Shown piece after piece: positions 31,280 to 38,079 of a stretch of DNA of 64,000 nucleotides (the first letter of the stretch is position 1; each line of letters begins with the position of its first letter). The DNA comes from Mesorhizobium sp. B2-3-4 (GTDB taxonomy: Bacteria > Pseudomonadota > Alphaproteobacteria > Rhizobiales > Rhizobiaceae). Where the stretch lies: assembly GCF_006442315.1 (NCBI RefSeq), contig NZ_VFVY01000001.1:124001-188000 (forward strand), written 5' to 3'. The translations under genes and the position numbers were made by a program. The notes under the pieces were generated by a model that was not told the DNA's origin, ran no database searches, and worked only from the letters and a program-made list of their open reading frames with translations.

Positions 31280-31732
31280 ATGCTCAAAGGGATCGATCCG
31301 TTGCTCAATGCCGACGTGCTCCAGGCATTGCGGGCGATGGGACATGGCGACGACCTGATCATCGCCGACACCAACTTTCCCTCCGATTCCGTGGCGCGCC
31401 AGACCGCGCTCGGTCGGGTGCTGCGCATCGACGCGCCCGCCGCGCAAGTGGTCAAGGCGGTGCTGTCGCTCTACCCGCTGGACACGTTCGTCGACGACTC
31501 GGCTGCCCGCATGGAGATCGTCGGCAAGCCCGACGAGATCCCGGCCGTGCAGAAGGAAGTGCAAAAACAGATCGACGCCGCCGAGGGCAAGTCCTGGCCG
31601 ATGGTGCCGGTCGAGCGTTACGCCTTCTACGAACGCGCCAAGCAGGCCTATTGCGTCATCCAGACAGGCGAGCGCCGTTTCTACGGCTGCTTCGCCTTCC
31701 GCAAGGGCGTCGTGCCGCCGGACGCGGAGTAG
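31280..31732 (+). CDS. RbsD/FucU-family sugar mutarotase
   Basis: A 150-residue protein that matches FucU more than RbsD: MLKGIDPLLNADVLQALRAMGHGDDLIIADTNFP at the start, the conserved His in MGHGD, and the C-terminal CVIQTGERRFYGCFAFRKGV. Such proteins interconvert sugar anomers (fucose, ribose) so that import and phosphorylation match. It lies 28 bp after the ATPase gene and 4 bp before the kinase gene. Confidence 0.88.
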   Translation: MLKGIDPLLNADVLQALRAMGHGDDLIIADTNFPSDSVARQTALGRVLRIDAPAAQVVKAVLSLYPLDTFVDDSAARMEIVGKPDEIPAVQKEVQKQIDAAEGKSWPMVPVERYAFYERAKQAYCVIQTGERRFYGCFAFRKGVVPPDAE

Positions 31733-31736
31733 CGGC

Positions 31737-32666
31737 ATGACCTCCGGCAAGCCGATCGTCATCCTCGGTGTCTTCGTCGCGGATACGGCCTACAGGGCTG
31801 AGCGCCAGCCGCGCATGGGCGAAACCATCCTCGGCAATTCCTTCAAGCTCGGACCAGGCGGCAAGGGGTCGAACCAGGCCGTGGCCGCTGGCAAGCTGGA
31901 GGCGGACGTCACGTTCCTGACCCGGCTCGGCGTCGATGCTTTCGCCGACATGGCCAAACGGACCTGGAAGGATGCCGGCGTCAAGAGCGCCGCCATCGAC
32001 ACGCCGGACAGCTATACGGGAGCCGCCTACATCTTCGTCGAGGAGGGAAGCGGCAACAACGCCATCATCGTCAGCCCCGGCGCGGCCACGCTGATCTCGC
32101 CTGGGGACATCGAAGCCCATGCCGATCTCATTCGTGGTGCCGGGGTCTTTGTCACGCAGCTCGAGCAGCCCATCGACGCGGCTCTGCGGGCGCTCGAGAT
32201 AGCGCGTGGGGCAGGGGTGACGACCATCCTCAATCCTGCGCCGGCCGCATTGCTTCCCGACCGCGTCTACACGCTCTGCGACTATCTCACGCCCAACGAG
32301 ACCGAGGTGGAGGAATTGACCGGGCTGAAAGTCTCCTCGGTCGATGAAGCGCGCGCCGCCGCCGGCAAGCTGCTCGAAAAGGGCGTCGGCACGGTCATCG
32401 TCACGCTCGGCGACAAGGGCGCGCTGCTGCACACCAAGCACCGTTCGGAGCATGTCCCCGCTATCGGCGCGGGACCCGTGGTCGAGACCACGGGCGCCGG
32501 CGATGCGTTCAATGGCGGCCTGGCCGCGGCGCTGTCGCGCGGCGTGGAGCCGCTGCAGGCAGTGCGCTTTGCCTGCGCGGTGGCCGGCATCTCCGTGACC
32601 CGGGCGGGGACGGCGCCTTCGATGCCGACGCTGCGGGAGGTCGAGGCGCTGCTGGCGAAAGGTTGA
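31737..32666 (+). CDS. PfkB-family carbohydrate kinase (ribokinase-like)
   Basis: A 309-residue kinase. The N-terminal PfkB signature is in LGPGGKGSNQAVAAGKL, and the C-terminal catalytic motif is TTGAGDAFNGGLAAAL with the catalytic Asp in GAGDAF. NPAPAALLPD and TPNETEVEELTG are ribokinase-like blocks. It would phosphorylate the imported sugar. It ends the plus-strand operon ATPase-mutarotase-kinase. Ribose is the default guess, but the CUT1-type importer makes another pentose, hexose or sugar derivative possible. Confidence 0.88.
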   Translation: MTSGKPIVILGVFVADTAYRAERQPRMGETILGNSFKLGPGGKGSNQAVAAGKLEADVTFLTRLGVDAFADMAKRTWKDAGVKSAAIDTPDSYTGAAYIFVEEGSGNNAIIVSPGAATLISPGDIEAHADLIRGAGVFVTQLEQPIDAALRALEIARGAGVTTILNPAPAALLPDRVYTLCDYLTPNETEVEELTGLKVSSVDEARAAAGKLLEKGVGTVIVTLGDKGALLHTKHRSEHVPAIGAGPVVETTGAGDAFNGGLAAALSRGVEPLQAVRFACAVAGISVTRAGTAPSMPTLREVEALLAKG

Positions 32667-32692
32667 GCCCGGCGCCTGTCGTCGCGCCGGGC
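32667..32692 (+). terminator. Strong hairpin after the kinase gene
   Basis: GCCCGGCGC and GCGCCGGGC form a 9-bp stem around CTGTCGTC directly after the stop codon. There is no T run, so it may act with Rho or as an mRNA 3' stabiliser between two convergent genes. Confidence 0.5.
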
Positions 32693-32726
32693 GTTCACGC
32701 GCCGGTCGAGGTCCGCTCAGCGTGGC

Positions 32727-33218
32727 TTACTGCTTGATATAGCAGCGCTTTCCGGCGTCGGGGATGGGGTCGCCGAACGTATCGTTGTCGCATTCCACGC
32801 CATTGCGGAACACATCTTGCGTGAACCGGCCGCGCGCCCCGTATCTCACCACCTTGCGGCCATAGAAATCGCAGAACTCGCCTTCATCGGCGCAGGCCAC
32901 CCACTTCTCGCGGCGCGGTTCATCGTAATCGTCACCGGACCCGCCGCGGTCGCGCATCACGATATAGCACGCCTTTTCATGGCCGCGCGCAGGGTCGCCA
33001 AAAACGCGAGTTGAGCAGGGGACCGCGTCACGGTCGATGAAACGGGACGTGGTGCGGCCATTGGCGCCAAAAACCACTTCGGCCGGATATGGCAGCCGGC
33101 AGATGCCACCCTCCCTGGCGCATCGCTGCAGGCGGTCGGCCGACGCGGTCGTCGGGAAAAGGGCGGTGGCGACCGTCGCCACACCGCCGAGATACATGAG
33201 CGTGAATATCGTACGCAT
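32727..33218 (-). CDS. Secreted cysteine-rich protein with two repeats
   Basis: A 163-residue exported protein of unknown function. The signal peptide (MRTIFTLMYLGGVATVATAL onward, ending ASA) is followed by two copies of a module: C-A-x-E-G-x-x-C, a V-x-x-G-A-x-G-R block, an internal C, then FGDP and a final C (CARE..CRLPYP / CADE..CDFYG; VFGDPARGHEKAC / TFGDPIPDAGKRC). Four cysteines per copy suggest disulfides. Similar modules occur in small proteins of bacteria and plant-associated organisms. It is the last host gene before the phage attachment site. Confidence 0.7.
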   Translation of the reverse strand: MRTIFTLMYLGGVATVATALFPTTASADRLQRCAREGGICRLPYPAEVVFGANGRTTSRFIDRDAVPCSTRVFGDPARGHEKACYIVMRDRGGSGDDYDEPRREKWVACADEGEFCDFYGRKVVRYGARGRFTQDVFRNGVECDNDTFGDPIPDAGKRCYIKQ

Positions 33219-33629
33219 AGGAATGTTTGATGTGATCGACACTATAAGTCCTCCATGCCGTTCGGGCAGCATACTGATGCAGTTCAGTTACCTGCGAAAT
33301 GAATCGAGCGCTTTGTGGGCAAATCCGCAAGTGGGAATCGCAAGATCAAACGCGGTTCAACACGGGCCGAGTCGCTTGCGAAGCTGCTCTCAACCTATTG
33401 GAGTGGCGTCCCGTTAGCCACATTGTCGCTCTTACATGACTGGTTTTTTGAGGTGCTGTGAAACGGTCGACCCGCGTGCGCTAGGCCTGGGCAGGATCAT
33501 CGCGGCCAGCACACAAACCAGCGACAAAGGCGATAAGACCACGTCGCGATGCTTCATTTCTGAAGGAGAAGTTTGACAATTCATGTCGGCATTTCCCTGG
33601 AGCCAAGGACTTGCAATCCTTGAGGGAAA
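33219..33629. other. Gene-free stretch left of the attachment site
   Basis: About 410 bp between the last host gene and the tRNA fragment. I find no convincing coding region, RNA gene or repeat. A short minus-strand reading frame with a hydrophobic start (about 41 codons ending near 33435) has no ribosome-binding site. This is ordinary sequence downstream of the former tRNA-Asp gene. Confidence 0.5.
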
Positions 33630-33677
33630 TGGCGCGAGTGACGGGGCTCGAACCCGCGACCTCCGGCGTGACAGGCC
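33630..33677 (-). repeat. attL: 3' fragment of tRNA-Asp(GUC)
   Basis: On the minus strand these 48 bases read as the 3' part of tRNA-Asp, from the anticodon arm (GGCCTGTCACGCCGG, anticodon GTC) through the T arm (GCGGGTTCGAGCCCCGT) to the encoded CCA end. The 5' half (acceptor, D arm) is missing; beyond 33677 the sequence is unrelated. This is the usual remnant left when a phage integrates into a tRNA 3' end. The intact tRNA must lie at the other end of the element, to the right of the window. Confidence 0.85.
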
Positions 33678-33791
33678 AGTGAAATGCGCAATAGCCTCAG
33701 CGGATGTTTCGATTTTCCAGAGGCTCGAATTGCCGGCAAAAGCGGGTAAAGTTGAAACTGCTGTAGCGTTCAAGTGACAGCCTCGGTGTAA

Positions 33792-34076
33792 CTAGCGCTT
33801 GACCGTGGGTTTCCCATCGCGGGTCCTCGCTTTGTCGATACCGTCATAATCGGGGACGCACGTGAAGAAGACAGGTCTACGGTCGCGCCCGGCGGCTTCA
33901 CAACGGGAGCATTTGAATAGGCCAACCAGGTCATCGTGCATGGAGCCGTGATCAGGTCCCAGGCGATCAATGAGCGACTGGATGTCCAGCTTGGTCGATC
34001 GACAGCACATTGGATGCGAGCAGTTGACGAAAACGCGCTCACGTGCCGCCAGGGTGTCGGCTAGCGTCTTGGTCAT
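33792..34076 (-). CDS. Small cysteine-rich (zinc-ribbon-like) protein
   Basis: A 94-residue protein with CSHPMCC near residue 19 and CSRCEAAGRD near residue 56, a likely four-cysteine zinc site, and FFTCVPDYDG after it. Unknown function. Its ATG overlaps the stop of the upstream gene (ATGA), and both are small cysteine-pair proteins, so they probably act together. It is the first phage gene inside attL, in the accessory left arm. Confidence 0.6.
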   Translation of the reverse strand: MTKTLADTLAARERVFVNCSHPMCCRSTKLDIQSLIDRLGPDHGSMHDDLVGLFKCSRCEAAGRDRRPVFFTCVPDYDGIDKARTRDGKPTVKR

Positions 34077-34366
34077 CCCCGGAACCGCTCGGTGTACCAG
34101 GTGATCTTGTCACCGACCTTCATCGGCTTGTGGATCATCAGTTTCTTGGGCAGGTGCTCGGGATGGACCTCGAGCAAGGTGATCTTCACTTGTGGCTTGC
34201 ACCGGCTGCAGTCGAATTTCAGCTTCAGCGGATCGACGCCGCCGCCATAGACCATCATCAGATCGGCCGATCTGCAGTAGCGGACGTTGCCACAACTGCA
34301 TTCCGCCTTCACAAGCATGTTGTGCCGGGTCGCTTTGCCTAGCGTGTCGATCGGATCGTGCGCCAT
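34073..34366 (-). CDS. Small zinc-ribbon-like protein
   Basis: A 97-residue protein beginning MAHDPIDTLGKATRH. It holds CSCGNVRYC and, about 30 residues later, CSRCKPQ, consistent with one zinc ribbon; a basic C-terminus follows. The family occurs widely in rhizobial genomes in my experience, but I know no function. It is coupled to the next cysteine-rich gene by a four-base overlap and diverges from the 62-residue gene at 34426. Confidence 0.65.
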   Translation of the reverse strand: MAHDPIDTLGKATRHNMLVKAECSCGNVRYCRSADLMMVYGGGVDPLKLKFDCSRCKPQVKITLLEVHPEHLPKKLMIHKPMKVGDKITWYTERFRG

Positions 34367-34425
34367 GAGAACAGAAAAGGAACAAATTCCTTGCCCGTCA
34401 AGTCGTCTTGTGGAATCTATCCCCC

Positions 34426-34614
34426 ATGAGTGACGAACCAACCAAACTCGCCGACGGCATGACGCCGGCGCCGCGAGAGCGTGCCAGGGTGCTGGGCCAC
34501 ACATGCGAGCATGAAGGCTGCGGCAAACATGCCGGCTTTGGGTTCAACAGGCCACGTCAGGAATCGCACTGGTTCTGTTTCGAGCACAAGGATGATGGCG
34601 AGCGTTATTTGTAG
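34426..34614 (+). CDS. Small putative metal-binding protein
   Basis: A 62-residue protein starting MSDEPTKLADGM. It contains CEHEGCGKHAGFGF and, 15 residues later, WFCFEHKDDGE, a C-x4-C...C-x2-H arrangement that could bind zinc. Function unknown. It diverges from the minus-strand zinc-ribbon pair with 59 bp between, enough for a shared control region. Confidence 0.6.
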   Translation: MSDEPTKLADGMTPAPRERARVLGHTCEHEGCGKHAGFGFNRPRQESHWFCFEHKDDGERYL

Positions 34615-34627
34615 GACCCGATCAGGG

Positions 34628-34846
34628 TCAGGGCGTGCCGCCTTCGCGGTGGTCCATGGCTTCGGCGATGACCTCGAACACGCTCGGCACCTCCTCGGTG
34701 ATTTCGCTGGTCGAAATGCCCGCCTTGTCGGCAGCTTCCATCGCTTCGTCGGCGAGGTCGCTGATGACGGTTGGATCGTCGGTTGCGGTTTCGGGCAGTT
34801 GCTCTGCCATCCATTTGTCGAGAAAGTTGATGCCGCGTGTGCTCAT
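34628..34846 (-). CDS. DUF768-like small protein
   Basis: A 72-residue acidic protein starting MSTRGINFLDKWMAEQLPE. This opening and the helical acidic body resemble DUF768, a family I know mainly from Mesorhizobium, often in several copies per genome. Function unknown. An ATG three codons upstream is possible, but the MSTRG start is the family-like one. A perfect palindrome spans the two start codons. Confidence 0.65.
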   Translation of the reverse strand: MSTRGINFLDKWMAEQLPETATDDPTVISDLADEAMEAADKAGISTSEITEEVPSVFEVIAEAMDHREGGTP

Positions 34847-34855
34847 GGAGCACAT
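34841..34855. promoter_or_regulatory. 15-bp palindrome over the DUF768-like start
   Basis: GTGCTC-ATG-GAGCAC is a perfect 6-3-6 inverted repeat covering both candidate start codons. It could be an operator or an RNA stem that limits initiation; the sequence alone does not decide. Confidence 0.35.
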
Positions 34856-34956
34856 AAGCTCAGGCTAACGCTTAGGTTCCCTTCCTCTTTCCTACCGCGC
34901 TCTCGTCAACTTCCGCTTCCATCTGCCCGCTGACCGACGCGACCTTCACACCCCCG

Positions 34957-35109
34957 TCAAGCGGGACGCCATCGAAGCCCTGCAACTAGGGCATCTCGCC
35001 ACTCTTCCCAGTATTCCGGTACGGCTCGTTCCTTGCCGTCCTTGCGCGCCTGCGCTCCATACATCCAGGCGTAGCCGGCGCGCTCCTGATCCTTTTTAGC
35101 GACCCCCAT
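34957..35109 (-). CDS. 50-residue protein overlapping the ligase gene
   Basis: A short gene with a near-perfect ribosome-binding site, GGAGG, seven bases before ATG. It encodes 50 residues (MGVAKKDQERAGYAWMYGAQ onward, then a WEEW motif). It overlaps the 3' end of the ligase gene by 14 bases and is therefore translationally coupled to it. Charged, helical, no known family. Function unknown. Confidence 0.6.
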   Translation of the reverse strand: MGVAKKDQERAGYAWMYGAQARKDGKERAVPEYWEEWRDALVAGLRWRPA

Positions 35110-35965
35110 CTTTTTCCTCCCGAAAATCCTGCAACGAAGCGTGCCGCAAATCCTCTTCGCCGCGCAAGTGCTTCACACGGCCGATGATACCCGGCTTCAC
35201 CCATTGCGTCGCCGGCCGCTTCATGCCCTTGGGCGCCGGGCCGGCATGCTCCTGGACGCGCTTCCACAGCCGTTCGCGGATGGCGCGGCTGGAATTGATG
35301 AAGGCGGAGCCGACATACTTGCCGGTGGCGCGGTCGGCCATCAGGGCGAAGGCGGGCTTGCCGGCTTCCCGCTCGACGCCGAGCAGGTCGTATTCCTCGA
35401 CGGCATAGCTCTTGATCTTCAGCCAGTTGGTGGACCGGCCGCTGCGATACTTGCTGTCGCCCCGCTTCGAAACCATGCCCTCGATGCCGGCTTGGTCGAT
35501 CAGGTGGAAGATCGCCTTGGCGTCGCCTTCCATCGCCTGGCTGAACTGGATCCTGCTTCCCGGTTCAATCAGCCCCTCCAGCACCGTGCGCCGCTCTTCC
35601 AGCGCCATGTCGCGCAGATCGTGGCCGTTGAGGTGCAGGATGTCGAAGGCGACGAAATAGAGGTCCTGCTGCCGGCGCGTGATGGCCTTGCGCAGCGCGG
35701 CGAAGTCCGCCAGCCCGGCTTCGTTCAGCACGACAATCTCGCCGTCGATGATGGCGTCATCGACCTCGATGCGCTTCGCCGCGGCGGCCAGGTCGCGATA
35801 TTTGGTCGTCCAGTCCATGCCGTTGCGGGTGAAAATCCGAACGCCCTTGTCGATGATGATCTGGGAGCGATAGCCGTCGAATTTGATTTCGTGAATCCAC
35901 CCGTCGCCTTCGGGAGGCTTTTCGACCAGGGTCGGCAACAGCGGGTCGACGAACTTCAAACGCAT
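35096..35965 (-). CDS. ATP-dependent DNA ligase (LigD ligase-domain type)
   Basis: A 289-residue stand-alone ligase. The adenylation lysine motif I is HEIKFDGYR at about residue 28, motif III is LYFVAFDILHLNG, motif IV is EGMVSKRGDSKY, and motif V is WLKIKS. An OB-fold domain ends in RGEEDLRHASLQDF, the tail seen in bacterial LigD-type ligases. It lacks the polymerase and nuclease domains of LigD, and no Ku gene is near. It probably seals nicks in phage DNA. I start at the ATG MRLKFVDPLLP; a GTG four codons upstream is possible. Confidence 0.88.
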   Translation of the reverse strand: MRLKFVDPLLPTLVEKPPEGDGWIHEIKFDGYRSQIIIDKGVRIFTRNGMDWTTKYRDLAAAAKRIEVDDAIIDGEIVVLNEAGLADFAALRKAITRRQQDLYFVAFDILHLNGHDLRDMALEERRTVLEGLIEPGSRIQFSQAMEGDAKAIFHLIDQAGIEGMVSKRGDSKYRSGRSTNWLKIKSYAVEEYDLLGVEREAGKPAFALMADRATGKYVGSAFINSSRAIRERLWKRVQEHAGPAPKGMKRPATQWVKPGIIGRVKHLRGEEDLRHASLQDFREEKDGGR

Positions 35966-36052
35966 GCACGCACTCACGCAAAACCGCGATTCAATAAGCC
36001 TGCGCTAAAATGGTTCCGGAACTTTTACCGTGCCGCCGTGTTCGAATCGTCC

Positions 36053-36277
36053 ATGAGGAACGATCTCCACTGCCGCGCCGCCTTGCGGATGATCAGGGAA
36101 GCGATCGAGCAGCACTGTCCACCGGGCGTTCTCCCGAGCGAGGAAGCCGTCAACGGGCTCTACGGACCCTGCGTCATGGACGAGGCTGAAGCGCTCGCCG
36201 CCGCCATCGTGGCGACGGTGGACAGGCTGCAGTTGAGCACCACGACCAAGCCGCCAGCGCCGAATATCAAGGTCTGA
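36053..36277 (+). CDS. Small hypothetical protein
   Basis: A 74-residue reading frame (MRNDLHCRAALRMIREAIEQ onward) with a helical, acidic middle (MDEAEALAAAIVATVDRL). It diverges from the ligase gene and ends just before the lysis-operon terminator. The ribosome-binding site is poor, so it may start at a GTG five codons upstream. No family recognised. Confidence 0.45.
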   Translation: MRNDLHCRAALRMIREAIEQHCPPGVLPSEEAVNGLYGPCVMDEAEALAAAIVATVDRLQLSTTTKPPAPNIKV

Positions 36278-36281
36278 AACG

Positions 36282-36315
36282 AAAAAAAGCCGCCGGACCT
36301 TTCGGCACGGCGGCT
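36282..36315 (-). terminator. Rho-independent terminator of the lysis operon
   Basis: On the minus strand AGCCGCCG and CGGCGGCT pair around a 12-base loop, followed by seven T. It lies 24 bases past the last gene of the minus-strand lysis operon. Confidence 0.8.
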
Positions 36316-36338
36316 CTGAGCCTCCAGTTTGGGCCTAA

Positions 36339-36548
36339 CTAGGCGGATGCAGCTTTCGCCGCTTCGATCTCTTCGGCCGTGGCCGGGCGTTCGAACACCT
36401 CGAAAACCGAAGGCCCGCCATTGTTGTGCGGCAGACCGAAAGACTTCTCGACCATCGTGCCGGGACCGACAGTGCCAGCCTCGACGCCGTTGATCTTGAT
36501 CGTCGAAACGTAGTTGCCGTTGGTGTTCACCTTGATATTTGTGGTCAT
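36339..36548 (-). CDS. Small phage protein of unknown function
   Basis: A 69-residue protein (MTTNIKVNTNGNYVSTIKIN onward) with alternating polar/hydrophobic strands and an alanine-rich acidic tail. The last gene of the lysis operon, followed by a terminator. An AAAGGAAAATACCC leader gives a plausible ribosome-binding site. No family recognised. Confidence 0.6.
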   Translation of the reverse strand: MTTNIKVNTNGNYVSTIKINGVEAGTVGPGTMVEKSFGLPHNNGGPSVFEVFERPATAEEIEAAKAASA

Positions 36549-36590
36549 GGGTATTTTCCTTTGTGACTGCCCGGAACCGCCGGGCGCGGA

Positions 36591-36950
36591 TTACTTCGAC
36601 CTGGCGATTTCCCTGGACAGGTCGCCGATCTCGCGTCGAAGCTCTTCGATCTCGCCGGCGCAACTGTTGACGGCCTCGACCATGCGATAGCCGATCTGAC
36701 GCGCCTTCTCGGCCTCCGAGCGGTGCGCGACGGCTTCCATGGTGTGCGCCTCGATCGCGGCGGTCAGCAGGCGCACGGCGCCACTATCGACAAGGGCAGC
36801 GTCTAGCGTGAAGGTCTTGCCGTCGCTTGGCCCGCTCTTCTCACCGCCAGCCGACTTCCAGCCCAAGCGGATGACCAGGGCGCCAAGCATGGAGCCGATC
36901 GCCGCACCAACCCACATCACCCATTCGGGAATGCCTGCACTGCCGTCCAT
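36591..36950 (-). CDS. Membrane-anchored coiled-coil phage protein
   Basis: A 119-residue protein with one N-terminal helix (WVMWVGAAIGSMLGALVIRLGW) and a long charged C-terminal helix (about 60-119) rich in E, R and I with heptad-like spacing. It starts inside the stop of the upstream gene (TGATG). Its layout fits an accessory lysis or holin-type protein, but I cannot name it. Confidence 0.6.
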   Translation of the reverse strand: MDGSAGIPEWVMWVGAAIGSMLGALVIRLGWKSAGGEKSGPSDGKTFTLDAALVDSGAVRLLTAAIEAHTMEAVAHRSEAEKARQIGYRMVEAVNSCAGEIEELRREIGDLSREIARSK

Positions 36951-37369
36951 CAGCCATTTGTCCGCTTGTCCACCGCGATCCAGTAAAGGCAGTAGAGCGC
37001 CAGAAGGGACAGCAGGAAGTTGAGACCCAGACCGGCGCTCAGAATGCCGGTGATGTAATACGACCCCACAAACCCCATACCGAACAGGCCGAACGTGACG
37101 GACCCGACCACGCCGCAACAGAGCCGGATTGTCGACGTCGCTTTCTGGCGCGAGCCATTGACGATGAGACCCAGCAGCCAGAGGAGACCTATGCCGGCCA
37201 ACGTCCAGCCGACGTCGTTCTCACCGAACTTGCGAAAAAAAGCGTAGCCAGGCGCGCTGAACGCCGCGCTGGGATGCAGCAGCGATGCACCCCAGATGAA
37301 GAGATAGCCCGCGCAGAACCATTCCGAGACGCGCTCGCGGAAGCGCTCGACGATCCGGCCGGTGATCAT
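36950..37369 (-). CDS. Putative holin-like membrane protein
   Basis: A 139-residue protein with about four hydrophobic helices (FCAGYLFIWGASLL; VGWTLAGIGLLWLLGLIV; LCCGVVGSVTFGLFGMGFV; a last helix LNFLLSLLALYCLYWIAV). It sits directly after the spanin genes in a lysis cassette that otherwise lacks a holin, so a holin or antiholin role is reasonable. The ATG overlaps the o-spanin stop (ATGA); a TTG three codons upstream is possible. Confidence 0.6.
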   Translation of the reverse strand: MITGRIVERFRERVSEWFCAGYLFIWGASLLHPSAAFSAPGYAFFRKFGENDVGWTLAGIGLLWLLGLIVNGSRQKATSTIRLCCGVVGSVTFGLFGMGFVGSYYITGILSAGLGLNFLLSLLALYCLYWIAVDKRTNG

Positions 37370-37581
37370 CTCCAGCAACCTCGGCGTTGGCCGTTGCGGT
37401 CATTCCCGATCACGCGCTCATAGCCTGGCCGGTTCGCCTTGATGAGGGCGATGGTGCCTTCAGGGCTTAAGCTGTTCGCCCGGAACCCCGCGCAACTGCT
37501 CGCAGGCGTCGACTGGCATCCCGTTACCGCGAAGGCCAGCAACACACAGATCATAATCGGACATGCCCTGAAGTTTCGCAT
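37366..37581 (-). CDS. Rz1-like outer-membrane spanin lipoprotein
   Basis: A 71-residue lipoprotein with a short signal (MRNFRACPIMICVLLAF) and a lipobox AVTGC, giving a mature chain of about 50 residues with CAGF near its start and GNDRNGQRRGCW at its end. That layout is seen in many phage o-spanins of this type. Its first 122 bases lie inside the i-spanin gene in a different frame, the classic Rz/Rz1 overlap. Confidence 0.72.
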   Translation of the reverse strand: MRNFRACPIMICVLLAFAVTGCQSTPASSCAGFRANSLSPEGTIALIKANRPGYERVIGNDRNGQRRGCWR

Positions 37582-37765
37582 TGTCGCCTTTCCTTTCCAG
37601 TTCGGCTTTAACATCGGCCGCCGCGACTTCGGCGACGCGACGGCTGTAACCCTGAGAATCGCCTTGCCAGTGGCCGATCAGGTAGCCGGCCGGCACGGCG
37701 GCGATGAGCGCGCAGAGCGCCACCAGCTTCCAGTTGCGCAGCGCAACGGCAACAAGCTCGATCAT
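37460..37765 (-). CDS. Rz-like inner-membrane spanin
   Basis: A 101-residue protein with one N-terminal helix (LVALCALIAAVPAGYLIGHW) and a periplasmic helical region (RRVAEVAAADVKAELERKGD). Together with the overlapping lipoprotein it would span the periplasm and fuse the two membranes at lysis. The ATG overlaps the DUF6527 stop (TGATG); another ATG two codons upstream is possible. Confidence 0.7.
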   Translation of the reverse strand: MIELVAVALRNWKLVALCALIAAVPAGYLIGHWQGDSQGYSRRVAEVAAADVKAELERKGDNAKLQGMSDYDLCVAGLRGNGMPVDACEQLRGVPGEQLKP

Positions 37766-38079
37766 CAGCATGATCTCCAGACACCGTCCGTGAGATAGCC
37801 GTGCCAATGGCCGATATGGTTGATGGAGGGCGTGAGGGTCGGCTTTTCGCGCGAGCCGTTCCATTGCCATGACGGGCTTTCGGCAGGTTTAAAGCCATTG
37901 CCGACCAAAAGCGGCGCAAGGCGACCGCATCCACACGGGCAACAATATGAGAGGTACTGGTTACCGTCCTCATCAGGGAAAGGCGAAACGCTGATGCTGC
38001 CGGCAACCTTCGCGGTTCTCTGCTTGTGCCAATCGTCAAAATAGGTGGCCGTAACCGGCTCCGTCTTGACCTCGCTCAT
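37765..38079 (-). CDS. DUF6527-like phage protein
   Basis: A 104-residue protein with the CPCGCG metal-binding-like motif and the PTLTPSINH segment typical of a small protein family often found in phage lysis modules. I know no function. It starts within the endolysin stop (ATGA) and ends within the i-spanin start, so it is translated in series with both. Confidence 0.65.
   Translation of the reverse strand: MSEVKTEPVTATYFDDWHKQRTAKVAGSISVSPFPDEDGNQYLSYCCPCGCGRLAPLLVGNGFKPAESPSWQWNGSREKPTLTPSINHIGHWHGYLTDGVWRSC

Noticed and set aside
33630..33677. Functional tRNA gene
   Set aside because: The acceptor 5' strand and D arm are missing, so only an attachment-site remnant remains.
33432..33773. 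Minus-strand reading frame over the same tRNA fragment
   Set aside because: It reads through the tRNA-Asp remnant and has no ribosome-binding site or recognisable protein.
33583..33777. Plus-strand reading frame across the tRNA fragment with SDGARTRDLRRDRP
   Set aside because: This peptide is the well-known artefact of translating the antisense of a tRNA 3' end; it has no other support.
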